The position numbers and the translations under genes are program-made. The notes beneath the pieces were generated by a model. It saw only the letters and a program-made list of their open reading frames with translations, was not told the origin of the DNA and did not search any database. A stretch of 64,000 bases of DNA from Comamonadaceae bacterium (GTDB lineage Bacteria; Pseudomonadota; Gammaproteobacteria; Burkholderiales; Burkholderiaceae_C), in NCBI GenBank assembly GCA_013297925.1, contig JAAFJC010000002.1, positions 43,403 through 107,402 on the forward strand, written 5' to 3'. The stretch's first letter is position 1. Each line of letters opens with the position of its first letter. This document shows, in pieces, positions 46,314-54,697 of the stretch.

Positions 46314-49300
46314 ATGAGCAGCACATCATCCCCCTTCGTTCACCTGCGTTTGCATTCCGAATTTTCTGTGGTGGATGGCACGGTGCGCATTGAGGAGGCG
46401 GCTAAATCTGCGGCCACATTTTCTCAAGCGGCGCTGGCCATCACGGATTTCAACAATCTGTTTGGGGCGGTGAAGTTCTACAAAGAAGGCCGTGGAAAGG
46501 GCGTTAAGCCCGTCATCGGCGCGGAGTTGTTGCTTGATGCTGGCATCAGCGAAGCAGGCAAAGAACCTGTCACCTCGCGCATCGTGCTTCTGGTGCAAAA
46601 CACAACCGGCTACTTGAATCTCTGCGAGCTGATCTCACGCGGTTGGACGCAAAATGCCGTTCGCGCCAACGCCGTTTGCAAGCTCGCTTGGCTGCAAGAG
46701 CTCTCTGAAGGCTTGATCTTGCTCTCCGGCGCGCAAGCTGGGCCTCTGGGCGCTGCGCTCTTGCAAGGCGATGAGGCCAAGGCAGGCGAGCTTGCTTTGC
46801 AGTTGGCCACGATGTTCCCGCATCGCTTTTATATCGAGCTGCAGCGCGCAGGCCGTGCCGATGACGAAGCGCATGTGGCCGCCGCTGTGAAGCTCGCTGC
46901 GCGATGCAAGCTGCCCGTGGTGGCCACGCATCCTGTGCAATTTTTAAAACCCGGAGATTACGAAGCGCACGAAGCGCGCATTTGCATTTCTGAAGGTGAA
47001 ATTTTGGGCAATGCGCGGCGCGTGCGCAAGTTCACGCGCGAGCAGTATTTCAAATCGAGCGACGAGATGGCAGCGCTGTTTACCGATGTACCCAGCGCCT
47101 TGGCCAATACGCTGGAGATTGCCAAACGTTGCAGTCTCACGCTTGAATTGGGTAAATCCAAGCTGCCGCATTTCCCCACGCCGCTCGTCAACGGCCAGCA
47201 GCTCTCGCCCGAAGAGTATTTCCGCCATGCATCGCACGAAGGCTTGAAAGAGCGGATGCTGATGCTCTATCCCGATGCAACGGAGCGCGAGAAGCAGATG
47301 CCGGAATATCTGGCGCGGCTCGAATTTGAAATCGGCACGATTTTGAAGATGGGCTTTCCGGGCTACTTCCTCATCGTGGGTGATTTCATTCAGTGGGCGA
47401 AAAGTAATGGCTGCCCCGTGGGGCCGGGGCGCGGCTCAGGCGCGGGCTCTCTCGTGGCCTATGCATTGAAGATCACCGACCTCGATCCTTTGCAATACAA
47501 GCTACTGTTTGAGCGCTTCTTGAATCCAGAGCGCGTCTCCATGCCCGACTTTGATATTGACTTTTGCCAAGCCAATCGCGATCGCGTGATTGATTATGTG
47601 AAAGCCAAATACGGCAAAGAGGCGGTGAGCCAGATCGTCACCTTTGGCACGATGGCGGCGCGCGCGGCTGTGCGCGATGTGGGTCGCGTGATGGACATGA
47701 GCTACACCTTTTGCGATGGCATCAGCAAGCTCATTCCCAATAAGCCGGGGCAATACATCACGCTAGATGGTGCGTTGAAAGCCGAGCCCGTCTTCCAGGA
47801 GCGCTATGACCGTGAAGAAGAAGTGCGCACCCTGGTCGATATGGCGCAAAAGCTGGAGGGCATGACGCGAAATGTGGGCATGCATGCCGGCGGCGTGTTG
47901 ATTGCGCCGGGCAAGCTCACGGATTTTTGCCCGCTCTATCAGCAGCCCGGCTCCGATTCAGCGGTGAGCCAGTATGACAAAGACGATGTGGAAGCTGTTG
48001 GCCTGGTGAAGTTTGACTTCTTGGGCTTAGCTACGCTCACGATTTTGGAGCTCGCTAAAGATTTCATCGTGCAGCGCCATCCGGGGCAGAAAGGCTTTTC
48101 GTTTGAAGCGATTCCGCTCAACGATGCGCACACCTACAAGCTCTTTGCAGATGGCAAAACGGAAGCGGTGTTCCAGTTTGAAAGCCGAGGCATGCAAGGC
48201 ATGCTGCGCGATGCCAAGCCCACTCGGCTGGAGGATTTGATTGCGCTCAACGCCCTCTATCGCCCCGGCCCGATGGATCTGATCCCCAGCTTCGTGGCCC
48301 GCAAGCATGGCCGCGAGGAGATTGAGTATCCGCATCCCCTGGTGGCCGAAATGCTGAGCGAGACCTACGGCATCATGGTCTATCAAGAGCAGGTGATGCA
48401 GACGGCGCAGATCTTGGGCGGCTATTCGCTCGGTGGCGCGGATTTGCTGCGCCGCGCGATGGGTAAGAAGAAGGCTGAGGAGATGGCTGAGCATCGCGGC
48501 ATCTTCCGCGCAGGCGCTTCGAAAAACGATATTCCAGAAGCCAAGGCCGATGAGATTTTTGATTTGATGGAGAAGTTTGCGGGCTACGGCTTTAACAAGT
48601 CTCACGCTGCTGCTTATTCGCTCCTCGCGTATCACACCGGCTGGCTCAAGCGTCACTTCACCGCCGAATTCTTCTGCGCCAACATGACGATTGAGATGGA
48701 CAACACAGACAAGCTGAAAATGCTGTTTGAAGATGCCACCAATCACTTCGGCTTGACCTTTGAGCCGCCCGATGTAAATCGCGGCGCTTATCGCTTTGAG
48801 CCCGTGAGCGACAAGGTGATTCGCTATGGCTTGGGCGCAGTCAAAGGCACGGGGCAGCAAGCAGTGGAAGCCATCATTAAAGCCAGAGAAGAAGGCGGTT
48901 TGTTCACCAGCTTGTTTGATTTCTGTGCGCGGGTCGAACGCGCCAAGATCAACAAGCGCACGGTGGAGGCGCTGATCAAAGCCGGCGCGTTTGACAGCCT
49001 GCATCTCAATCGTGCCGCGCTTTTGGCTTCGGTTGATCTGGCGATGGATTTTGCCGAGACGCTGGAAGCCAATGCCAACCAAGGCGGCCTCTTTGACATG
49101 ATGGATTCTCACGCCGCGAGCACGCAAGAGCCGCCATTGGTGGAGGCCATGCCCTGGGGCGTGAAAGAGCGCTTATCGCTAGAGAAAACGGCGGTGGGCT
49201 TTTTCCTCTCCGGCCATTTGTTTGACGAGAGCGAGCGCGAGCTGCGCCAGTTTGTGAAGCTCAAAGTGGATGACCTGATGGAATCGCGCGAGCCGCGCAC

Positions 49301-49826
49301 TGTGTGTGGCATCGTGAGCGATATGCGTGTGATCAACGGCCAGCGCGGCAAACTCGCGATTTTCAAAATTGATGATAAATCCGGCGTGATCGAAGCCACG
49401 GCCGATGAAGCTCTGCTGAACGCCAACAAGCTCACGCTCAAAGACGATGAGCTGTTGATTTTTGAAGGCAAGGTGCAACCGGATCGTTTCTCTGGCGGAT
49501 TGCGCATGCAGGTCAACCGCATCTGGGATTTGGCTACAGCACGCGCCAAGTTTGGCCGCTATCTCAAAGTCGCGGTCAATGGCAAAGCCCCTGATCTGGA
49601 TCGCATGGTGCGCGAGTTTCCGCCGAAGAAGGAAGAGACGGAGCAGGGCACACTGCTGCGCGGCCTGCCCGTGCGCTATGCCGTATGGCGCGAAGGCGAA
49701 GGCCTGAACGCCAGCGCAGAAATTGAGCTAGGCGAACGCGCTAAATTTTTCCCGAGCGACGCTGCGCTGGCAAGCTGGATCGCACAGGCGCATGCAGGGG
49801 ATGCGCAGATTGTTTACGCGTCTTAG
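46314..49826 (+). CDS. dnaE: DNA polymerase III alpha subunit
   Basis: A 1170-residue replicative polymerase. An N-terminal PHP domain (FVHLRLHSEFSVVDG) is followed by palm, thumb and fingers with the catalytic DxD pair in MPDFDIDFCQANR, and by a C-terminal OB fold (TVCGIVSDMRVINGQRGKLA). Length fits DnaE1. Its TAG stop overlaps the TAA stop of the convergent HAD gene. Confidence 0.98.
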   Translation: MSSTSSPFVHLRLHSEFSVVDGTVRIEEAAKSAATFSQAALAITDFNNLFGAVKFYKEGRGKGVKPVIGAELLLDAGISEAGKEPVTSRIVLLVQNTTGYLNLCELISRGWTQNAVRANAVCKLAWLQELSEGLILLSGAQAGPLGAALLQGDEAKAGELALQLATMFPHRFYIELQRAGRADDEAHVAAAVKLAARCKLPVVATHPVQFLKPGDYEAHEARICISEGEILGNARRVRKFTREQYFKSSDEMAALFTDVPSALANTLEIAKRCSLTLELGKSKLPHFPTPLVNGQQLSPEEYFRHASHEGLKERMLMLYPDATEREKQMPEYLARLEFEIGTILKMGFPGYFLIVGDFIQWAKSNGCPVGPGRGSGAGSLVAYALKITDLDPLQYKLLFERFLNPERVSMPDFDIDFCQANRDRVIDYVKAKYGKEAVSQIVTFGTMAARAAVRDVGRVMDMSYTFCDGISKLIPNKPGQYITLDGALKAEPVFQERYDREEEVRTLVDMAQKLEGMTRNVGMHAGGVLIAPGKLTDFCPLYQQPGSDSAVSQYDKDDVEAVGLVKFDFLGLATLTILELAKDFIVQRHPGQKGFSFEAIPLNDAHTYKLFADGKTEAVFQFESRGMQGMLRDAKPTRLEDLIALNALYRPGPMDLIPSFVARKHGREEIEYPHPLVAEMLSETYGIMVYQEQVMQTAQILGGYSLGGADLLRRAMGKKKAEEMAEHRGIFRAGASKNDIPEAKADEIFDLMEKFAGYGFNKSHAAAYSLLAYHTGWLKRHFTAEFFCANMTIEMDNTDKLKMLFEDATNHFGLTFEPPDVNRGAYRFEPVSDKVIRYGLGAVKGTGQQAVEAIIKAREEGGLFTSLFDFCARVERAKINKRTVEALIKAGAFDSLHLNRAALLASVDLAMDFAETLEANANQGGLFDMMDSHAASTQEPPLVEAMPWGVKERLSLEKTAVGFFLSGHLFDESERELRQFVKLKVDDLMESREPRTVCGIVSDMRVINGQRGKLAIFKIDDKSGVIEATADEALLNANKLTLKDDELLIFEGKVQPDRFSGGLRMQVNRIWDLATARAKFGRYLKVAVNGKAPDLDRMVREFPPKKEETEQGTLLRGLPVRYAVWREGEGLNASAEIELGERAKFFPSDAALASWIAQAHAGDAQIVYAS

Positions 49827-50644
49827 AGCTTCAAGCAGGCCGCGACTTCGGCAAAGCCCGCTCCGCGTTCAGCTTGCGTGATGTAACGCGGCAAGTGCTT
49901 GAGCTCCAGCAAGAAGCGAGCGATGTTTGCCACGCCGACGCTGCTGTCGAATGCTTCAAACATCAACTGATCATTGGTTGAATCACCTACATACGCCCAG
50001 CGCTGCATCTCTTGGGATAAGTCGCGCTGCAACAGCTCTCGCGAGATCCAGTGCGCACCTTGGAGCTTGTTGTGTGAGCCGATCCAGCCGTTGATGTGGA
50101 TGGAGCTCACGGTAGCTTGCAGCCCTTCGGCTTGCATGATTTGCACGACTTGAGCGATGGCTTCTTGCGGTAGCTGGGTGAACTCGCTGTGATCTATGGC
50201 GATATCTGTTTCGCGGCCTGCGCTGTCTGTGCTGCGCTTTGCGCCCTGCACTTCGCGCTCAATGCGACTGAGGACGCGTTGCAAATGTGCGTAGTTGTGC
50301 TCACGCGTTGCTGCATCTATCTGATATGATTTTGATAGCAAAGTATCCAGACTGGATGCGTGCGAGTTACCTTTTTTTCTCTTAAAAAGCGCCACAGAAC
50401 CGTTCTCTGCCACGATGGCATCGACGGGCCACACAGTTGCAAAGGGCTCGCTCCAACCTACAGGTCGCCCGGTGATGGCGATCACATGCAGGCCTGCTGC
50501 TTTCAAATCATGCAGAGCTTGAAGCGCATCATCAGTGATCGCACCATCCGTAGTGAGCGTGTCGTCAATGTCGGTAAACACGCCGATGATTTGTCGGCGT
50601 GCTTCCAAGGGCCACTCGGCAAGAGGCGCCATCCGTTTTGTCAT
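49823..50644 (-). CDS. HAD-IIB family phosphatase
   Basis: A 273-residue Cof/HAD-IIB hydrolase. Motif I GVFTDIDDTLTTDG, motif II AITGRP, the Lys region and motif IV YVGDSTNDQLMFEAF are present, so a phosphatase is expected. The VDAIVAENGSVALF cap entry resembles sugar-phosphatases such as mannosyl-3-phosphoglycerate phosphatase, but the substrate cannot be assigned. It starts 5 nt after the prfC stop, so the two are cotranscribed, and it converges with dnaE. Confidence 0.85.
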   Translation of the reverse strand: MTKRMAPLAEWPLEARRQIIGVFTDIDDTLTTDGAITDDALQALHDLKAAGLHVIAITGRPVGWSEPFATVWPVDAIVAENGSVALFKRKKGNSHASSLDTLLSKSYQIDAATREHNYAHLQRVLSRIEREVQGAKRSTDSAGRETDIAIDHSEFTQLPQEAIAQVVQIMQAEGLQATVSSIHINGWIGSHNKLQGAHWISRELLQRDLSQEMQRWAYVGDSTNDQLMFEAFDSSVGVANIARFLLELKHLPRYITQAERGAGFAEVAACLKL

Positions 50645-50649
50645 CGGCT

Positions 50650-52284
50650 CTAGCCGTTTTGTAATTCCAACCCCGCATGCTCGCGCAGCGCGTGGAACTG
50701 GATTTTGGGGTGGCGCTCTTGGGTGAGGCGCAGATCGTAGGGTGAGGTGAGCAGATAGGCTAGGGCATCTACGCCGTCGAGTGCTAGCTTGGCTTGATTT
50801 TTTGCGACGAATTCGCGCATCGCGGTTTCGTCATCGCAAGTGATCCAGCGCGCGCCGGTGTAGCTTGATCCCATCAGTCGGGCGTCCACGCCGTATTCGG
50901 CTTTCAAGCGATGCTGCACCACCTCAAACTGCAATTGCCCAATCGCGCCGAGCAGCATGTTGCCACCCGCGTGCGGGCGAAAGACTTGAATCGCGCCTTC
51001 TTCACCGAGCTGCATCAAGCCTTGCTGGAGTTGCTTGGATTTCATCGGATTGGCCAGCTCCACCGCTTGAAACATTTCAGGCGCGAAGAAGGGCAGACCG
51101 GTGTATTGCAGATCGGCTTGGCTGCCCATGCCTTCGGTGATCGTGTCGCCTAGCTGCACGCCGCCATGCGTGGTGAAGCCGATGATGTCTCCTGCAAAGG
51201 CCTCTTCCACGGCTTCGCGCCTCTGCGACATGAAAGTTACCACAGATGTAGGCCGTAGCTCCTTCGCCGTGCGCTGCACCTTGAGCTTCATGCCGCTGCT
51301 GAACTTGCCTGAGCACACACGCACGAAGGCGATGCGGTCGCGGTGCGATGGATCCATATTGGCTTGCACTTTGAAGACGACTCCTGAGAAACCGTCTTGC
51401 TCAGGCTGCACTTCGCGCTCTGCTGCGCCTTTGAGCCCGCTGCTCACGCGCAGGCGCGGTGGCGGCGCGAGATCGGCAATCGCATCGAGCACTTCGCGGA
51501 TGCCGAAGTTGTTGATGGCCGAGCCGAAAAACACGGGCGTTTGCTTGGCAGCGAGAAACGCTGCTTCGTCATAGCGTGGCGCGGCTTCTTGCACCAACTC
51601 CACATTGCCTTCGGCAAGTTCAAACTCCGCGCCAATGCGTTCGCGCAGTTTGTCTTTCTCGGTAAAGGGCACGATCTCATCGCCTTCATCGGCCAGCTTA
51701 TCCGCCCCCGGTTTGAAGAGGCGCATCTGCTCCTTGCGCAAATCCATGATGCCCGCAAACAGCTTGCCTTGCCCCACCGGCCAAGCCATTGGCACGCAAG
51801 GCATACCCAGCGCCTGCTCCACTTCATCGAGCAGCTCCAGCGGATCGCGGCCTTCGCGATCCATCTTGTTCACAAACGTGATGATCGGCGTATTGCGCTG
51901 GCGGCAGACTTCAATCAAACGCCGCGTCTGCGGCTCCACGCCATTGGCCGCGTCAATCACCATCAGCGCCGAATCCACCGCCGTGAGCACGCGATAGGTG
52001 TCTTCCGAAAAATCACGGTGACCAGGCGTGTCGAGCAAGTTGATCACGTGATCGCGATACAGCATCTGCATCACAGACGATGCCACAGAAATGCCGCGCT
52101 GCTTCTCAATCTCCATCCAATCCGATGTCGCATGCCGAGAAGCCTTGCGCGCCTTCACCGAGCCAGCAATATGAATCGCGCCCGAAAACAACAAAAGCTT
52201 TTCAGTCAGCGTGGTCTTACCAGCATCAGGGTGGGAGATGATGGCAAAGGTGCGGCGGCGGCGGGTTTCAGTAGCGAGAGTCAC
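50650..52284 (-). CDS. prfC: Peptide chain release factor 3
   Basis: A 544-residue translational GTPase that removes RF1/RF2 from ribosomes after termination. The G motifs are SHPDAGKTTLTEK, NLLDTPGHRDFSEDTYR and FVNKMDREGRDP. I place the start at the GTG at 52284 (VTLATETRRRRTFAII), which fits the family N-terminus; the ORF-track GTG at 52323 would add 13 residues. It is divergent from the retron-like cassette. Confidence 0.94.
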   Translation of the reverse strand: MTLATETRRRRTFAIISHPDAGKTTLTEKLLLFSGAIHIAGSVKARKASRHATSDWMEIEKQRGISVASSVMQMLYRDHVINLLDTPGHRDFSEDTYRVLTAVDSALMVIDAANGVEPQTRRLIEVCRQRNTPIITFVNKMDREGRDPLELLDEVEQALGMPCVPMAWPVGQGKLFAGIMDLRKEQMRLFKPGADKLADEGDEIVPFTEKDKLRERIGAEFELAEGNVELVQEAAPRYDEAAFLAAKQTPVFFGSAINNFGIREVLDAIADLAPPPRLRVSSGLKGAAEREVQPEQDGFSGVVFKVQANMDPSHRDRIAFVRVCSGKFSSGMKLKVQRTAKELRPTSVVTFMSQRREAVEEAFAGDIIGFTTHGGVQLGDTITEGMGSQADLQYTGLPFFAPEMFQAVELANPMKSKQLQQGLMQLGEEGAIQVFRPHAGGNMLLGAIGQLQFEVVQHRLKAEYGVDARLMGSSYTGARWITCDDETAMREFVAKNQAKLALDGVDALAYLLTSPYDLRLTQERHPKIQFHALREHAGLELQNG

Positions 52285-52479
52285 GATGTCAAAGTTCAAA
52301 GCACCCAGCCGCCGATGAGGCACTGGTTGTTAAACGAAAAAGAGTTAATTTGTAGCCTGAAAGGGCTTGCGAGAGCTGTATGTTTGCCGCAAAGCAAAAC
52401 AGCTTAGGATTTTACCTGAGCGCTTTAGAGAGAAGCTCGTTGCTGGCCTGATTCATCCAGCCTTGCTAAATTCGTTCGC
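52285..52479. other. Intergenic region between prfC and the retron-like cassette
   Basis: 195 bp that must hold divergent promoters. TTGCTG near 52440 and TGCTAAAT near 52465 could serve the cassette, but the spacing is poor. No repeat or integration-site signature is evident. Confidence 0.35.
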
Positions 52480-52944
52480 ATGAAATTTTTACCAAGCTTC
52501 AATCTCAAAACCAAGATCAAAGACTCAGCGAACGCGCTTGTCGACCTTGTTGGTATGGCTGTGCAGGTTACAGTTCCAGGTGGCGGCTCGGTGATTTGCT
52601 TTGCATTGGGTAAAGTTGTCGTGGGTATGGTCTTGGCTTGCATTGCTGCAGCGGTCGTCATGAGGCTAATTTGGCGCAGAAAGCGCGCTGATCATGTCAA
52701 GAGTCAAGAGCGATTGCCTGTTTGGGCTCAAATAGTAGCCGCATTGCTTGCCTTGGTCGGCAGCGGCACTTTGGTAGAGATGACGAAATTGCCAGTGCGC
52801 TTTGATCAGCCGGGTTTCGCGATGAGCAATTGGTTGATCGTGATCGTTGCGATTTACTTGCTCAACAGCGGATGCCGTAGCCTGCTCAAAACTTGGCTGT
52901 TGCGAAGGAGCGAAGAGCACAGCTCAATTAAGCATCAGAAATGA
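52480..52944 (+). CDS. Small multi-pass membrane protein, candidate retron partner
   Basis: A 154-residue protein with about three hydrophobic segments: residues 42-64 (SVICFALGKVVVGMVLACIA), 82-99 (WAQIVAALLALVGSGTLVE) and 116-134 (SNWLIVIVAIYLLNSGC). Basic clusters after the first (RLIWRRKRADH) and third (WLLRRSEEH) predict cytoplasmic loops. There is no signal peptide, enzymatic motif or recognised domain; the N-terminal 40 residues may be an amphipathic helix. It ends 32 nt before the inverted repeat of the non-coding RNA and is co-directional with it and the reverse transcriptase. Some retrons (for example Ec48) pair their RT with a small membrane effector, so a toxic membrane-acting effector role is a reasonable hypothesis from position and topology only. 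Confidence 0.7.
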   Translation: MKFLPSFNLKTKIKDSANALVDLVGMAVQVTVPGGGSVICFALGKVVVGMVLACIAAAVVMRLIWRRKRADHVKSQERLPVWAQIVAALLALVGSGTLVEMTKLPVRFDQPGFAMSNWLIVIVAIYLLNSGCRSLLKTWLLRRSEEHSSIKHQK

Positions 52945-52976
52945 GTTTACGCTCCCGCTCTGGTTAGAATCAAAAC

Positions 52977-53144
52977 GGCATCAGCGCTTCAAGAGTTGTC
53001 AAGATTGCTGATTCGTCTGCAATCCTGGCGCTCCGGGGCATCCCCGGGGTTATTGGATAGGTGTGCATTTCGGTGCATGAGCCCGACCTGCGCTTTCAGC
53101 GCAGATCAGCTAATGCGAGACCGGTTGGTTGAAGCGCTGATGCC
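52977..53144 (+). ncRNA. Candidate retron msr-msd non-coding RNA
   Basis: A 168-nt segment bounded by a perfect 16-bp inverted repeat: GGCATCAGCGCTTCAA (52977-52992) and TTGAAGCGCTGATGCC (53129-53144), the expected a1/a2 stem. Inside are hairpins GATTGC/GCAATC (53003-53024), CCGGGG/CCCCGG (53033-53047), a weaker TGCA/TGCA hairpin with a TTTCGG loop, and CTGCGCT/AGCGCAG with a TTC loop (53088-53104). There is no open reading frame. It lies 16 nt upstream of the reverse transcriptase, the standard retron position, and the length matches known msr-msd loci. The branching G should lie just after a1 (52993 or 52995); that and the msr/msd boundary are inferred. Confidence 0.75.
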
Positions 53145-53160
53145 AAGCTTCTAAGCACCT

Positions 53161-54492
53161 ATGAATGACAGACACTGGATCGCACGCGGAATAGCCCGAG
53201 CACTGCTCGCCCGATTCAGGGAAAACGGCGATTTTTCAGCCGAAGGATTGCTCGCGCAAGCATCTATGGCGCTTAATGGCAATCCTCCATGGCTCAAGCG
53301 TTTGATTCGACCTTTAGCTAAGCTGTCACTTCCCACTTGGCAGAATTTCACTGTTGACACGCTATCTGAGCGTTTGATGAAAGATGCTCGCTTTGATGAA
53401 GCATTTAGACAAGTAGAGTCGCCGCGTATTCGCCAGTTGTTCATGCATAGGGCGACTATGGGCTTGCGACCTTTTGCCTTACAAGATTGTGAATTGCCAG
53501 CTATCACCGATGATGTGATGTTGGCTGAATTCTTGAAAGTTAGCACAGAGCAATTGCACTGGCTCGCGCCAGAATTGCCCTTGGAGCGCTTGCCGGGCGC
53601 GGGTCATTATCGTTATCGGCTTATACCTAAAGCTTCTGGCGGCTTGCGTTTGCTGGAAATGCCTAAAGCACGGATGAAAGCAGCTCAACGCCAACTGCTG
53701 GATAAATTACTCAACCGCATACCATTGCATGAGGCCGCGCATGGGTTTTGTGCAGGGCGCTCTGTGATCAGCCACGCGCTGATGCACTCGGGTCAGGACG
53801 TTGTGATTCGTTTCGATCTCAAAGATTTTTTCACCTCAATTACCGCAGCCCGCGTCCACGCCATTTTTCGGACTTTAGGGTATCCAGAAGGCGTGTCAAA
53901 AGCGCTGACCACAATTTGTACGAATCGAACATCGCGCATGATTGTTGAGCGACTGCTTGATGAAAGAGGTGTTCATGCTGGCGCTGCACAGCGCTTGCGT
54001 ATCCCTCATCTTGCTCAAGGCGCGCCCAGTTCGCCTACTCTTGCGAATTTGGCTGCATTTTCACTGGATTTGCGTCTATCGGGCTTGGCGGATAAGTTTG
54101 GCGCACGTTACAGCCGTTATGCGGATGATCTGGTGTTCTCCGGCGAGAAGCACTTGCGCGCAGATTTCCGAGTATTTGCGGTTTGGGTCAAGGCGATCAT
54201 TGAAAGTGAAGGGTTCATTCTTCATCCCGACAAAACCCGCTGCATGCCCGCGCACCAGCAGCAGCGCATCACAGGCGTGGTCGTGAACACCAAAACCAAC
54301 TTGTCGCGCGAAGAGTTTGATCATCTCAAGGCGAGGTTGCACCAATGCGTTGTCAATGGCGTAGCTTCTCAAAATTCGATGGGTCACCCTGACTTCAAAG
54401 CCTATCTCCAAGGTCGAATCGCGTGGGCACGGCAACTCAATGCGTCCAAAGCGCAGCGCTTGCAACGCCTGTTTGATCAAATCACTTGGTAA
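53161..54492 (+). CDS. Retron-type reverse transcriptase (Mx162-like)
   Basis: A 443-residue RT. An N-terminal extension of about 145 residues is followed by the RT fingers/palm: HYRYRLIPKASGG (149-161), FDLKDFF with catalytic D219, QGAPSSPTLANL (286-297), RYADDLVFS with the YADD box at 320-323, then a thumb. Retron hallmarks are present in variant form: region X reads HALMH (205-209) where NAxxH is usual, and region Y reads RITGVVVN (369-376) where VTG is usual. The long N-terminal extension and the segment AAHGFCAGRSVISHA match the RT of myxobacterial retrons such as Mx162, from memory. No maturase/HNH domain or group II intron RNA is present. It follows the non-coding RNA directly; the ribosome binding site is weak. 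Confidence 0.88.
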   Translation: MNDRHWIARGIARALLARFRENGDFSAEGLLAQASMALNGNPPWLKRLIRPLAKLSLPTWQNFTVDTLSERLMKDARFDEAFRQVESPRIRQLFMHRATMGLRPFALQDCELPAITDDVMLAEFLKVSTEQLHWLAPELPLERLPGAGHYRYRLIPKASGGLRLLEMPKARMKAAQRQLLDKLLNRIPLHEAAHGFCAGRSVISHALMHSGQDVVIRFDLKDFFTSITAARVHAIFRTLGYPEGVSKALTTICTNRTSRMIVERLLDERGVHAGAAQRLRIPHLAQGAPSSPTLANLAAFSLDLRLSGLADKFGARYSRYADDLVFSGEKHLRADFRVFAVWVKAIIESEGFILHPDKTRCMPAHQQQRITGVVVNTKTNLSREEFDHLKARLHQCVVNGVASQNSMGHPDFKAYLQGRIAWARQLNASKAQRLQRLFDQITW

Positions 54493-54514
54493 GCAAGGAA
54501 TAACGATTCTCGGC

Positions 54515-54520
54515 TAAAAT
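54515..54520 (+). promoter_or_regulatory. Possible -10 box for ahcY
   Basis: TAAAAT lies about 9 nt before the first base of the riboswitch, where a -10 box is expected. The -35 is unclear. Confidence 0.4.
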
Positions 54521-54528
54521 AATGGCTT

Positions 54529-54618
54529 CCGAGGAGCGTTGCAGCGCCTCTTCTCCTGATGAGAAGCATGGCGTGAGGCTCGGAACTCACATTATGTGTT
54601 TTGCAACGACGCTCACCC
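54529..54618 (+). promoter_or_regulatory. S-adenosylhomocysteine (SAH) riboswitch
   Basis: This matches the SAH riboswitch found ahead of ahcY in beta-proteobacteria: CCGAG (54529-54533) pairs with CTCGG (54579-54583) as P1, and GAGCGTTGC (54534-54542) pairs with GCAACGACGCTC (54603-54614) as the pseudoknot. SAH binding is known to turn on the downstream recycling genes. Downstream, GCTCACC (54611-54617) could instead pair with GGTGAGC (54632-54638), giving a competing hairpin that would break the pseudoknot. A second hairpin CAGTGG/CCACTG abuts the GGAG ribosome binding site of ahcY. Confidence 0.93.
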
Positions 54619-54697
54619 ATTGATGATGTGTGGTGAGCCTCCCCCTCTTGGTTTGGCACGCTGGTCAGTGGACTTTTTTTAACCACTGGAGTTAACC

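Noticed and set aside
48027-49127. 366-aa minus-strand ORF opposite dnaE
   Set aside because: Antisense shadow of a conserved polymerase gene; low-complexity His/Arg composition.
51397-52407. 336-aa plus-strand ORF opposite prfC
   Set aside because: Shadow of prfC; the translation is Arg/His-rich with no motif, and prfC on the other strand has all GTPase motifs.
53161-54492. Group II intron maturase or diversity-generating retroelement RT
   Set aside because: No maturase/HNH domain, no intron domain V/VI RNA, no template/variable repeat pair; retron-type X and Y motifs and an a1/a2 repeat are present.
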